From a virus: 54,283 bases of DNA. This document shows positions 7,306 to 16,488 of the stretch, piece after piece. The stretch is from IMG/VR virus record IMGVR_UViG_3300045922_000602, positions 1-54,283 of that record; one strand, 5' to 3'. Numbering within the stretch: position 1 is the first letter of the stretch; every line of letters begins with the position of its first letter. The notes below the pieces were generated by a model. That model saw only the letters and a program-made list of their open reading frames with translations. It made no database searches and was not told where the DNA came from. A program made the translations under genes and the position numbers.

Positions 7306-8057
7306 TGAACCAGTTTTGGGTCGTTGTTTCTGATCTTCACTACCCCGAGCATCATAAACACACGTGGAATGCCGTGATGGATTTCATACGCCGGAACAGA
7401 GAAAGCATCGGCGGCTTCGTGTTTCTCGGGGACCAGTTTCATTTTGAGGCAATTTCCCACCACAACGACAACAAGCCACTCTACCAGCCCCCGGCATCTT
7501 ATTTGCGTGATGTTCGCGCGTTCGAGAAAAACATCCTCTCCAAGTTAGACCCCGCGCTGCCGGAGAAGGCCCCCCGTGTGTGGATGCTGGGTAATCATGA
7601 GCGTTGGGAACGGGACTTCGTTGAGCGGTATCCGGCATTGGAGGGTACACTGGATCACACGCGCTTGCTGCGTTTGGTGGAGCGAGGCTGGCAGGTCATA
7701 TCATACGGCGGTGTGTACAAGATAGGCCGATTACATCTCATTCATGGTGATGGCTTCCGGGGCAAGTATCCGGCGGCTCGCTCTGTGGAAGCCCTCTGCG
7801 CGAATGTGTTGATGGGTCATCACCACTCGCCGCAGCAATTCACAAAGATGGCGTTTCGCACAGAGGACCGCTGGTGCGGGTGGGTCGCTCCGGCAGCTTG
7901 CAATCTACGTCCACGCTATGTCGGCAATTACCCCACCGGCTGGTTGAATGGCTTTGTAGTCGTGGAAATCGCCCCGCCGCGCCGGGACTTCGCGGTTCAC
8001 CAGCTCATCACTTTGAGGGGTCGTGTGCTATTTGGCGGGCAGAGGTACGGGAGTTAG
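7305..8057 (+). CDS. Calcineurin-like metallophosphoesterase
   Basis: The ATG at 7305 overlaps the polymerase stop (TAATG) and has GGGGGGAAT just upstream. The 250-residue protein shows the metallophosphoesterase motifs in order: SDLHYPE (Asp10, His12), LGDQFHF (Asp43), MLGNHERWERDF, LIHGDGF and VLMGHHH. All metal ligands seem present. The family hydrolyses phosphodiesters or phosphomonoesters; a role in nucleotide or DNA metabolism is likely from position, but the substrate is unknown. It is the last plus-strand gene before the convergent virion operon. Confidence 0.85.
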   Translation: MNQFWVVVSDLHYPEHHKHTWNAVMDFIRRNRESIGGFVFLGDQFHFEAISHHNDNKPLYQPPASYLRDVRAFEKNILSKLDPALPEKAPRVWMLGNHERWERDFVERYPALEGTLDHTRLLRLVERGWQVISYGGVYKIGRLHLIHGDGFRGKYPAARSVEALCANVLMGHHHSPQQFTKMAFRTEDRWCGWVAPAACNLRPRYVGNYPTGWLNGFVVVEIAPPRRDFAVHQLITLRGRVLFGGQRYGS

Positions 8058-8462
8058 CTATACCACCCGTTGCCCCGTTACAGCTCTTGAGACGATGGAC
8101 ACCGGCGGTTTTGGCAACATTCGACGCGCCCCATTTTTCACAATCTTCTTATACCAGTAGTGGTAAATACGTTCACCGGGGAATGGTAAGTTGAGATAGT
8201 CTTTCTTCTGCGCCCATCTCCAGGCGGAACGCAGTGGCGCTAGGGCTGTGAAATATAGCTTTGAATCATTCCACGAGGCTTCAAACCGCCCGCGTAAGAG
8301 TGCATCACCAATTTCAATTGCGGTCAGGTCTCGGACATCGACATCAGCAAGACCTGTTTGGTGCCAGAAACGGCTACTGTGATTAAGCTGGTTTCGTGAT
8401 TGTGATGACAACCCCGCCACGTGTTCGTAGTAATATTTTGTGAGCAGTTCACCAAGGGTCAT
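8058..8462 (-). CDS. Integrase-like core-binding domain without catalytic domain
   Basis: The 134-residue protein (MTLGELLTKYYYEHVAGLSS, then LADVDVRDLTAIEIGDAL, FTALAPLRSAWRWAQKKDYL) has the helical layout of the N-terminal SAM-like core-binding domain of tyrosine recombinases. The catalytic domain (R...HxxR...Y) is absent, and the frame ends at 8058, back to back with the phosphoesterase stop. It is the last gene of the virion operon and overlaps the previous gene by 4 bases. It could be a DNA-binding virion protein or a remnant of an integrase. Sequence resemblance only. Confidence 0.55.
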   Translation of the reverse strand: MTLGELLTKYYYEHVAGLSSQSRNQLNHSSRFWHQTGLADVDVRDLTAIEIGDALLRGRFEASWNDSKLYFTALAPLRSAWRWAQKKDYLNLPFPGERIYHYWYKKIVKNGARRMLPKPPVSIVSRAVTGQRVV

Positions 8463-10888
8463 GTTACGGCTCCTGCCTCTTCAGCAGAGGTGACGATTGC
8501 GCCCCCGGCCTTTTTAACTCTTTCGATGGCCCGGCTGATCTGGCCTGAGGCCGCGCCCCAAGCGGAGATACGGCCTGTGAGGAGGTGGTCAATAAGGCGG
8601 GTAGTGTACCGTTCAAAAACTTCATCAACCAGCTCTGGAGGAATCGCCGCCTCGCTGATTCGAGCCGTAGATTCAGCAGCCTTTCGTTCAATAGTCTGCC
8701 GAATGCTGCTTGGAGTTCCTCTCGTTCCGGTGATACGGGCAAGACGTTTGATGGCTTCTTGGGCATTTTTATTCTCCGCGATTGTTTGTAAAACTCCTGT
8801 GTAAGAATTGAGTACTCTTGGGTTTTCCCTCATCATAGCCGCAACATCACGTGCGACTTCTTTGCTTATTAGTTTACCACTTTCTTTAGCATGTTGTGAC
8901 ATGGTCATGGCGACTAATGAGTGTAACGCGCTAGTCGTACTCCAAATGGCAGCTTGTGCTTCCGCTGGTGCCAATTGGGCCGGGATGCCTGCACGCAGGG
9001 CTTCTTGTATCGCACCCTCCATCATGCGTGAGTACGCCGCTAAGTAAGGTACGGATGTAATCTGAGTCCCAAAGTGAGAGATCGATCCACTGGTTATCTC
9101 TCCTTTCATTAGTTCTGATACAAACATCAGGCCGTCAATGGCCCCAGGCCCTTCTTCTTTGATGAGTGAGTTGAGGAAGTCGCGGACCTTTGGACCGGAC
9201 ATGGCCTTCGGGGCGGCCTCCTTCATTAGTACGGAACGCACGAGGTTGGGCAATTGCGATGACAACACACCCCAGCGTGCAGCTGAGCGTGCGATCACTT
9301 GGTGAATCGGCAAGCCACGATTGATTCCGGACAGGATGTCTGTGGTCACATTCAGCGCCATCGGCACTGCTTGTTCCGTTCTCATCCGAGGTGAGAGGGA
9401 GCTATAGACTCGAGCGAAGAGGTCGTAAACCTTCGGTCCGAATATCCCACGTAGTTCTTGGGATTCTTTGTACCAGTGCTGAAACTCTTTGGCCCGCCCC
9501 ATGCCCACAATACGCGTCATCTCTTCACCCGTGGCCGGGATTTCACTGAGCATCTTGTCTACTGCGCGGATCTGTTGCGGGTTCAACGCTTCGATGATTG
9601 CCGGGTCAATGTGTTTGGTCCAGTCGTTGAAGTCGACATATAGGCTGATCGGATAGCCTTCGGTGGGATCAGGGTTGATGTTGCGGCCACGGGGGAAGAT
9701 TATCTTTCCAGATGCGTCTCGTGCGGCATCACCATGCACTGCGTGTCGCGGGGAGACTCGTAGTTTCTTTCCACTCGCGAGTTCAACAAATCCATCATAC
9801 CCGATATGATATGCTTGGTTTCCTTCTTGTGAGAGCGCCAAACCAACTTTTGAGGGCATTCCGGGTACGAATAATGATCTTTCTAAGTTACCTTCAGAAA
9901 ATCCAGTTGCACGCACGAAGGGATAACCCTCGTCGGCTAGTCGGTTCGCCAGCGCCTCATATCGTGACGCCTTGGTTGCGTCATCGAGTGTGTCTAGGTC
10001 GTGAGTAAGTACCTGCCATGGTCTCTCCGTCTGCAGATACTTCACCACACCTTGGCCACTTGTAAGTTCATGCGCGGTGACCGCCTTCGGATTTAGGACT
10101 TCGATGCGTCCTCCTTCGTGCATTACGGCATCGAAGTTATTCCTACGCAGCAGGTCCGCGAATGACTTCTGTGTGGGATCCTCCCCTGGCTTGACTTTCT
10201 TCGCGATTGCCGCCGCGCGTGTCTGCGCCTCTTCGATCAATCCTAACGGATCCGTCGTTGCATCATACACACGGTCGCGGGGGATGGTGCCGAAGAAGAT
10301 TCGTGCGTCCGGGTCTCGTAGGTTTGGTCTCGCGGGTTCGGGCAGCCTTCCTGCTTGATCGGGAACCCAGGCCTCCGCTGCCATGTTTCTTGGCGCTCCC
10401 TTCCCGATTGGGGCGCGGGCTTCCTCACCCTTGGCGAACGCGTAGATTGGTAGCTCCCGCTCAATCGCTGCCTGCCTCCGTGTGATCTGCTGCTCCAGGC
10501 GTTCGATCGCAGGACCATGCTTCTCCAGTTGCTGCGCGGTCCTCTTCGCACTGCTGAGGAACCGCCCAAGCCTTCCCACCGGCACTGCGCCGAGTAGGGC
10601 CGTTTCGCCCGCAGCTCGAGATAGCTCCTCCATGTCTAATGGCTTTGGTGGAAGAGCTCCTACCGCGCCAAAGAATTGCCGCAGCGCCATTGGGATGCCC
10701 ACTCCGGCGGCAGCTCCGACGGCTGAGGTGATGGGGTTGAGTCCACCGGCGAGTCCGCCTACAATAGCCCCCGTGGTCTGCGCTCCCGGCCCCGTGAGGG
10801 CTTCTAGTAACCCTGCTGCACGCGGATACTCTTCGTAGATGGGTTTTTGCGTACCTAAAAGTGTCTGCAATAGAGAAGGATTTGGCAT
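8459..10888 (-). CDS. Large internal virion/ejection protein candidate (809 aa)
   Basis: The protein begins with Gly/Ala-rich hydrophobic stretches (AIVGGLAGGLNPITSAVGAAAG, about residues 41-60, and AAGETALLGAVPVG), typical of proteins that insert into membranes during DNA ejection. The rest is mainly helical with charged segments. No enzyme motif is clear. It lies at the 3' end of the virion operon with two other large proteins and one smaller one, the usual place for internal or ejection proteins of short-tailed phages. Assignment is by position and composition. Confidence 0.5.
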   Translation of the reverse strand: MPNPSLLQTLLGTQKPIYEEYPRAAGLLEALTGPGAQTTGAIVGGLAGGLNPITSAVGAAAGVGIPMALRQFFGAVGALPPKPLDMEELSRAAGETALLGAVPVGRLGRFLSSAKRTAQQLEKHGPAIERLEQQITRRQAAIERELPIYAFAKGEEARAPIGKGAPRNMAAEAWVPDQAGRLPEPARPNLRDPDARIFFGTIPRDRVYDATTDPLGLIEEAQTRAAAIAKKVKPGEDPTQKSFADLLRRNNFDAVMHEGGRIEVLNPKAVTAHELTSGQGVVKYLQTERPWQVLTHDLDTLDDATKASRYEALANRLADEGYPFVRATGFSEGNLERSLFVPGMPSKVGLALSQEGNQAYHIGYDGFVELASGKKLRVSPRHAVHGDAARDASGKIIFPRGRNINPDPTEGYPISLYVDFNDWTKHIDPAIIEALNPQQIRAVDKMLSEIPATGEEMTRIVGMGRAKEFQHWYKESQELRGIFGPKVYDLFARVYSSLSPRMRTEQAVPMALNVTTDILSGINRGLPIHQVIARSAARWGVLSSQLPNLVRSVLMKEAAPKAMSGPKVRDFLNSLIKEEGPGAIDGLMFVSELMKGEITSGSISHFGTQITSVPYLAAYSRMMEGAIQEALRAGIPAQLAPAEAQAAIWSTTSALHSLVAMTMSQHAKESGKLISKEVARDVAAMMRENPRVLNSYTGVLQTIAENKNAQEAIKRLARITGTRGTPSSIRQTIERKAAESTARISEAAIPPELVDEVFERYTTRLIDHLLTGRISAWGAASGQISRAIERVKKAGGAIVTSAEEAGAVT

Positions 10889-10892
10889 GGCC

Positions 10893-12677
10893 TCATTGCT
10901 CAGTCATTCCCATTGCGTGTCTAACTGTTGTTGGGGACGTCGAGATAAGTGCTTTGATCAGCGGCTCGATGTTCACGGTTCTAGGCTTCAATTCCGGTGC
11001 GAGATCCCCAGCTTCGGGATAGGCTTCTGCGAGCTTCACCAGTTTCTTGACGTGCTTCCTTCCGTATCTCCCTTCCTTCAATGCGGTCTTTTCAACTTGG
11101 TTCATTATCTGGCCATATAGTTTTGTTTCGAACTTCCCGCCGAGGCGGAAGTTCTTGAATCGATCCGTTAAAGATTCGCTGAGTGGAGGAATGTGCAATT
11201 CTTTGCCCAATGGGACTGCCTGCTTCGGGCGGGTTTTCTGTACTTCTGAGAGCGCCGAATAAATCGTCCATGCCTTGGCGGCTTCAGGGTCGAATTTTGC
11301 AACCCGCTCCGTGACCACTTCGCGGAAAGCTGCTCTGAGTTGAGGGAATCTTTTATCATGGAGGTCTGCCATGATCATGCGCTGCTTCCGCAGATCATTT
11401 GGGTTTGAGATGCCCCTCAGTCGTGTCTCCATGATACGGTTCATCCATGCAGCATCGTCGATTAGGTCTTGGATTTTGACCTGTTTTGCATCACCACGAA
11501 GGCTAGTGTAGATCTGTTCTGCTTCTTCTCTTGTCAGATCTTTTACTTTGTCCATCATTGCCTGAAGGAGGCGTTCTTTGTTTACTGGTTGATGGCCTAT
11601 GAAGCCTCGTTTGATATTGCCAATCACTTCACCAGTTGTGAGCCGCGCAATATCATTCGCTAAGACAAGATCTTTCGGTTGTTGTAGTAGGGGCTGTCCT
11701 TTTCCTGCAAGTCCTATGATTGTTCCTATCTCTTCAATAGGTCGCCCCTCCATGTTGAAGTATCTGTCTCCGAACCGAACCGCTTCAATCGTTTCTCGTG
11801 TTGTCCCACCAAGTGGGGAAGGCCTCTCAATGGTCACTGGAACGCGTTCCATTTGCCTTCCAGCATCTACAGTCATTCGGATACCAATATTTTCGATTGG
11901 GGCCTTCTTCGAGCCGGGAAGGTTACTCATTCCCCCACCATAGGCGAGGTCATAGTGCTCCTTCATCTGTTTCAGGACGGATGGTACTTCCCCCGCGTGT
12001 TCTGTAAATTTCACAGCTCTGGTATCAAACATTCGCGGTTTGTACATCCGACCAGTAACTGGGACTTTAGCAGCATATTTGGGTGCAAACGGCCCTACTA
12101 TAAGGCCACCAAGGGTTTGACCAACTGCAGACGGGGTTTCTGTCATTTGCTTGAAAAAGTCCGATACGCCGGTTTTGGCCTGCTCCCAGGCCGGTCCAAG
12201 GCCTTCGGTTGCGGCAGTTGCGAGGGTGCCGTAAAGGCCCTTAAGGCCACTATAGATCAATGGCACCGCAAGCGCTCCTTGCACAACGGGGCCGCCGACT
12301 GCAGCCGCTGTGCCTATGGCCGCTCCACCTACTAGACCTTTTATCATTTCCTGGTTTGCACGCTGCATGTCCTCTTGCGTCCGAATGTCTTTTACCCATG
12401 GTGCAAAAGGTATATCAACAACTGGTTCTTGTGGTGCGTCAATACGTGCAGGTAACTGTGAACGGAATTTGAGAAACTGCAGATGGGGCTCCGCACCTGC
12501 TATTCTGGCTATATCGTGAATGACGCTTCTCTTCGCTAGGGAAAGACTCTTATCGTCTATTGCGCGAGCGACGGCTTCGTACGGTGTGCGGAACTGCACG
12601 CCAGTTTCTTCACTGTAGGTTTGATGGAACTCATTAAGTAGTTGTTGCGCCTCTTGTGGCGTTAGTGGGGTCGGCAT
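10893..12677 (-). CDS. Internal virion protein candidate (594 aa)
   Basis: The protein has N-terminal MPTPLTPQEAQQLLNEFHQT, a Gly/Ala-rich hydrophobic region around residues 110-155 (VGGAAIGTAAAVGGPVVQGAL), then long charged and probably helical sequence. It is separated from its neighbours by 3-4 bp, so it is co-translated. Size, position and hydrophobic segment suggest an ejection protein. No recognised domain. Confidence 0.5.
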   Translation of the reverse strand: MPTPLTPQEAQQLLNEFHQTYSEETGVQFRTPYEAVARAIDDKSLSLAKRSVIHDIARIAGAEPHLQFLKFRSQLPARIDAPQEPVVDIPFAPWVKDIRTQEDMQRANQEMIKGLVGGAAIGTAAAVGGPVVQGALAVPLIYSGLKGLYGTLATAATEGLGPAWEQAKTGVSDFFKQMTETPSAVGQTLGGLIVGPFAPKYAAKVPVTGRMYKPRMFDTRAVKFTEHAGEVPSVLKQMKEHYDLAYGGGMSNLPGSKKAPIENIGIRMTVDAGRQMERVPVTIERPSPLGGTTRETIEAVRFGDRYFNMEGRPIEEIGTIIGLAGKGQPLLQQPKDLVLANDIARLTTGEVIGNIKRGFIGHQPVNKERLLQAMMDKVKDLTREEAEQIYTSLRGDAKQVKIQDLIDDAAWMNRIMETRLRGISNPNDLRKQRMIMADLHDKRFPQLRAAFREVVTERVAKFDPEAAKAWTIYSALSEVQKTRPKQAVPLGKELHIPPLSESLTDRFKNFRLGGKFETKLYGQIMNQVEKTALKEGRYGRKHVKKLVKLAEAYPEAGDLAPELKPRTVNIEPLIKALISTSPTTVRHAMGMTEQ

Positions 12678-12680
12678 TGC

Positions 12681-14438
12681 TTATTCTTCCACTCCTAACT
12701 TTTTAAAGAAGCTATCGAGTTTGCTCCCTTTTTTCTTTGGCGCAGGTGCCAACGCTTTAGGTGAGGCTGCCCCAGCTGCGGGTGTTTTTGTGGTTGATTG
12801 GGGCACGAGGCTGGGGGCCTGCGGACGTACCGTAAAGGGCTTTACTGGCACCCCCGTTTGCTCGAATGCAGAAGGAATGTATTCGCCTATGTTCTCGATG
12901 TTCTCGAAAGCCCCCACCCCGATTACGGCTGTCTGGAGGCCTTCTTGCAGCTTCTGATTCATGTATGATCTATATTGCCGCAGTAGACTTGGTATGACAC
13001 TGGGAGACCCAATGGCCTTTTCAATAAGGCCCGCATATTCAGCAGCCAATGTGACCGAACCTCGCCCCTGTGTATGCACAAATGCTAATTGTGCGGCAAG
13101 TTGTGGTATGCGCGCTAAAAGCTCTGCATACCCTTTGGTGGTGATTGGCACACCCTTCTTTTGGAGGATGTGGTTGAGCAGACCTCGCACACTTCCAGCG
13201 ACGGCTTGCGACCAGGTCGTAACATCCCTCATATCTTGCGGTGGGTTTGATTTCTGCACCGCCTCCATGATTGCCGTGCGCTCTTCTGGAGTAAATGTGA
13301 TTTGTTTCTCTGGTATCTTCTTGCCGAGGAACTCCTTTTGCACGATGTCATCAATTGCATCGATGACGTGGAGGCCAGTCACAACCGCATTGTGCGTATT
13401 TAGGAGGTTCGAGACCTGCCCGGCCTGGAACAGCGTGCTCATCTTTTTCAAGTTGTAGTATTTATTGGCGAGATCGAGGCGCTGCATCGCCAAGCCGATT
13501 TCTGGGTTGTCCTTAGCGAATTTGTTGAGGGCGCTGACGACGTTATCGAGCTGTTTCATCCTCTTAATCGCCGGAAGTTGCGAGGCATACTCAACCTGAC
13601 CGGCTAAGGCGTTGAGGGCTACTTGGATGGAGGGAGACGGACTCTGCCTCGCAAGGGCTGGAATCGCGGCTCTTAGTGTGCTCTCGAACTCACCCATTGC
13701 TCCCAACATCTGTGTTTGCGTCTCCTGCGCATCAGGGACCTCCGAGACTGCCCCAGTACGTTCGTCGATCACAAGGGGCTGCCCAGTGAATGGGGAGAAG
13801 TAAAGACGGAAATTGGGGATCTTTCCGGCTTCGATCTCGAGTTCTCGCGCTTTCAGCGTGAGACCTTGCCTCGCCACTTCAAGTTGCGTGTGGATCTTTT
13901 CAGGCTCGTATTCAGCCTCAGTGGCTTCTTTTTGGATCCCATAAATATCCTTTGCACGCTCGCGTGCGAATGTATCTAATGCTATGCCGGATTGCAGTGC
14001 ACGTTCCTGCATGCCCCGCAACCCGCCCGCGATGTTTGAGATGGCGAAGCCCGGCCCGGAGACCGGAGGTGGAGGTTGCATCGACGCTACTGTACCGAGC
14101 GCCCCAACGATACCGCTCTGCAGTTGTGGCGAGAGCTTTCCGAGCAGTTTTGTCAGGGGGCCATATCCGAAATGGTGTGTGGGCAGTGCTAAAGGACTCA
14201 CCTGTGTAGGCAGTCCGAGGCCCTCGGCGACGATATTCGCCTCTTGTGGGGGGCGTGGCGCGGAGATCGTTGGAACCAATCCAACCGGAGCGGGGATTGC
14301 TGGAGGCGGCGGTTCCGGTTGCGCGGGAGGAGGGAGAAACGGCGTTTCGGCGAGCGGCGGTACATTCGGCACCACCAGTTGCGGTGCCACCAACGGCACC
14401 TGTTGCTGTAACTGCGGGAAATCTTCCGGATTTGGCAT
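12681..14438 (-). CDS. Internal virion protein candidate, Pro-rich N-terminus (585 aa)
   Basis: Residues 1 to about 75 are very rich in Pro (PPLAETPFLPPPAQPEPPPP), then helical sequence with charged and Gln-rich segments, and a Pro/Ala/Lys-rich C-terminus (APAPKKKGSKLDSFFKKL). The low-complexity ends and helical middle fit a structural or ejection protein. It lies between the 236-aa and 594-aa proteins of the same operon. No domain recognised. Confidence 0.5.
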   Translation of the reverse strand: MPNPEDFPQLQQQVPLVAPQLVVPNVPPLAETPFLPPPAQPEPPPPAIPAPVGLVPTISAPRPPQEANIVAEGLGLPTQVSPLALPTHHFGYGPLTKLLGKLSPQLQSGIVGALGTVASMQPPPPVSGPGFAISNIAGGLRGMQERALQSGIALDTFARERAKDIYGIQKEATEAEYEPEKIHTQLEVARQGLTLKARELEIEAGKIPNFRLYFSPFTGQPLVIDERTGAVSEVPDAQETQTQMLGAMGEFESTLRAAIPALARQSPSPSIQVALNALAGQVEYASQLPAIKRMKQLDNVVSALNKFAKDNPEIGLAMQRLDLANKYYNLKKMSTLFQAGQVSNLLNTHNAVVTGLHVIDAIDDIVQKEFLGKKIPEKQITFTPEERTAIMEAVQKSNPPQDMRDVTTWSQAVAGSVRGLLNHILQKKGVPITTKGYAELLARIPQLAAQLAFVHTQGRGSVTLAAEYAGLIEKAIGSPSVIPSLLRQYRSYMNQKLQEGLQTAVIGVGAFENIENIGEYIPSAFEQTGVPVKPFTVRPQAPSLVPQSTTKTPAAGAASPKALAPAPKKKGSKLDSFFKKLGVEE

Positions 14439-14456
14439 TTTATAACTCCATTGCTC

Positions 14457-15167
14457 TTATGGCCGTTGCTGTGGTTGCGCCTGTTGGCCCCAACCGAACA
14501 GTCGGGTGAGCGGGGCGTTGGGATTTACGCCACCGAAGATCTGGCCGGCGAAACTCGGGCCGCCAAAGCCGAATCCGAGTCCGAGACCGATCAGTTGCGG
14601 CAGCCACGTGCCGAGGCCTGACATCTTTTCGATGGCTTCGCGTGTTGCTTGCGCGGTTTCGTGCGCCCGTTCCGTGCTCGTTCCGGCCAATGCGCCTGCA
14701 ATGTCTCCACCAGCCGCAAGCGGTGTATAGGCCAGAGCCGCGCCCCCGGCTGCACGCTGGAAGGCTGCAGCTTCACGCAGGGCATCGATCAGGGCTTGGG
14801 CCTGCCCGCTTCTGGTATACATGTTTTGTTGCATCAGTTGCTGCATGGCGATGGGTTGGATGACATTGCTCATCATCCCCGATTGTGAGAGGTTCCTCAA
14901 GATTTGCGAGGCAGCCGTTGCCCCTTGCTGCCCGATGAACCGTTGGGCCTGAGCCGCGCCGAGCAGTGACATGGCAGCGTCGCGCGGGTCGGTCAGGTAT
15001 CGTTGTAGCAGGCCCGCACCTCCGGGCAGCAGCTGTTGATATGTACCATAGCTCAGAGGATCAAAGTATGTCCGCTGCTGCTGTGCCTGTAACTGTTGCT
15101 GTGCTGATTCCCGGAACAGATCTTTTACAGACTGCTCCGTGGTCTTGGTTTCCTTCTTCGTCGACAT
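14457..15167 (-). CDS. Gln/Gly-rich internal virion protein candidate (236 aa)
   Basis: A Gln-rich start (SAQQQLQAQQQ), a QQLMQQN helix, Ala/Gly-rich segments and a near C-terminal hydrophobic stretch (LIGLGLGFGFGGPSFAGQIFGG) suggest a membrane-active virion protein. The stop is followed by about 18 bp before the next gene. It resembles small ejection proteins of podoviruses by composition only. Confidence 0.45.
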   Translation of the reverse strand: MSTKKETKTTEQSVKDLFRESAQQQLQAQQQRTYFDPLSYGTYQQLLPGGAGLLQRYLTDPRDAAMSLLGAAQAQRFIGQQGATAASQILRNLSQSGMMSNVIQPIAMQQLMQQNMYTRSGQAQALIDALREAAAFQRAAGGAALAYTPLAAGGDIAGALAGTSTERAHETAQATREAIEKMSGLGTWLPQLIGLGLGFGFGGPSFAGQIFGGVNPNAPLTRLFGWGQQAQPQQRP

Positions 15168-15520
15168 TATAGCCTCCGCCGGTATCGGAACTCCGGCCCC
15201 TTCGATGTGTTCTCCGCGCCCATGTGCTCCAAGACCTCTTGGAATTCTTTATCTTCCACGGGTACACGGAAGTAGTACTCGGAGACTCCGGAACCCTTGA
15301 AATAATTCATGGCCGCCAGCTCTGCCATCCACATGTTGCGTGGAGACGCGCCGTTGAAATACCAGGGATCCAGTTCGACGATTTGGCGGGCTACCAATAA
15401 CACAGGCTCCCCGCCAGCGGGTGGATCCCAAGCCAATACGGCGCTGGTTGGTCCGAGGTCTGCTTGTGCGGCAATGGCCTCCCGTTCTTTCTCAGTGGCG
15501 AATCGAATTACACCCTTCAT
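15167..15520 (-). CDS. Hypothetical virion-operon protein, possibly GNAT-like (117 aa)
   Basis: MKGVIRFATEKEREAIAAQ, then SAVLAWDPPAGGEPVLLVARQI, a WMAELAAMNYF helix and EFQEVLEHMGAENTSKGPEFRYRR. The last part has the shape of the C-terminal end of small GNAT-fold proteins found beside internal virion genes, but I see no clear acetyl-CoA loop. The 1-4 bp overlaps on both sides show tight coupling with the ClpB-like gene and the 236-aa gene. Confidence 0.4.
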   Translation of the reverse strand: MKGVIRFATEKEREAIAAQADLGPTSAVLAWDPPAGGEPVLLVARQIVELDPWYFNGASPRNMWMAELAAMNYFKGSGVSEYYFRVPVEDKEFQEVLEHMGAENTSKGPEFRYRRRL

Positions 15521-16488
15521 ATGACTTTGATCTTTCCGTCTTTCACTGTTACATTCACTGTTTGGCGGTTGCGTAAACTCATCTGCGCCAGTTGAAACAT
15601 AACTGAGCGCTCCAGTTCATGCTGCATCGCCCTGGCTCCAAGTGAGTTGGCTACATGTCGTATAAGGTACTCTTCGGCATCGTCGTCCAGTCTGAGGACG
15701 ATGAGCAGGCCGGTTTGGAGTAAGCGGCCTTGCATCTTCTCCATCATTTTTGTGATAATTGCACGGAAGGTATCGTCCCCCAATGGGCGGAAGATCACAA
15801 TCTCATCCACACGGGCGAGAAACTCTGGGGAGAAGTGGCGTTTGATGGCCCGCATTGCCTTCTTCTCGATGTCCTCTGTGTGGCCGATATACCCGATGTC
15901 CTGTCCCTCCAGTGTGCGCATGATGTCCCTTGCGCCGAGGTTGGAGGTCATAAAAACGAAGCAGCGGCGGATGCTGAGCGGCGTCTGTGGGCGGTTCTTG
16001 TTGTGCCCAACCCCGGTGTCGATCAGCCCCAGCCATGCTTGAGCAACCTCAGGCGCGGCTTTCTCAATCTCATCGAACAGGATGACGCCCATGTTGTGCG
16101 GATTGCTGGCGCATATGGCCGTAATGCGTTCCTGGCACAGCATTGCTGGTTCATCGGATCGTATGTATCCCGGGGGTGATCCGAAGAGCACAGAACTTTC
16201 ATGTTTGTCACTGACCATCGATCCATCAATAGTCAGTAGGGACGCACCATCGTTTGAGCCACGGATGATTTCGGCCAACGCTTTAGCTGTTTCCGACTTA
16301 CCCACACCCGTAGGACCAGCGAGCATGTACACACCGAGGGGGCGTTCGGGGTCCTGTAGCCCGGCGAAAGCTATGGACATGTGGCGCGCCAAACGCTCCA
16401 ATGCTGCATCTTGGCCGTAAATCCGTGTTGTGAGTGCTTCATACAGGCGTTCGAAGTCCATCTTTACGGGTTTGGTTGCTGCCATCAT
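15517..16488 (-). CDS. ClpA/ClpB-type AAA+ ATPase
   Basis: The 323-residue protein is a single Clp-like AAA2 module: IYGQDAALERLA, Walker A GPTGVGKSET (58-67), Walker B VILFDEIEKA (Asp139/Glu140), sensor 1 FVFMTSN (about 178-183), an arginine in PEFLARVDEIVIF and sensor 2 GARAMQHELE (284-286 GAR). This is close to the whole second AAA ring of ClpA/B/X-type unfoldases, without the N-domain, the first ring or an obvious protease loop. It lies inside the virion operon, overlapping both neighbours by 4 bp, so a role in assembly, maturation or turnover of virion proteins is a fair inference. ATG at 16488 or 16485. Confidence 0.88.
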   Translation of the reverse strand: MMAATKPVKMDFERLYEALTTRIYGQDAALERLARHMSIAFAGLQDPERPLGVYMLAGPTGVGKSETAKALAEIIRGSNDGASLLTIDGSMVSDKHESSVLFGSPPGYIRSDEPAMLCQERITAICASNPHNMGVILFDEIEKAAPEVAQAWLGLIDTGVGHNKNRPQTPLSIRRCFVFMTSNLGARDIMRTLEGQDIGYIGHTEDIEKKAMRAIKRHFSPEFLARVDEIVIFRPLGDDTFRAIITKMMEKMQGRLLQTGLLIVLRLDDDAEEYLIRHVANSLGARAMQHELERSVMFQLAQMSLRNRQTVNVTVKDGKIKVI

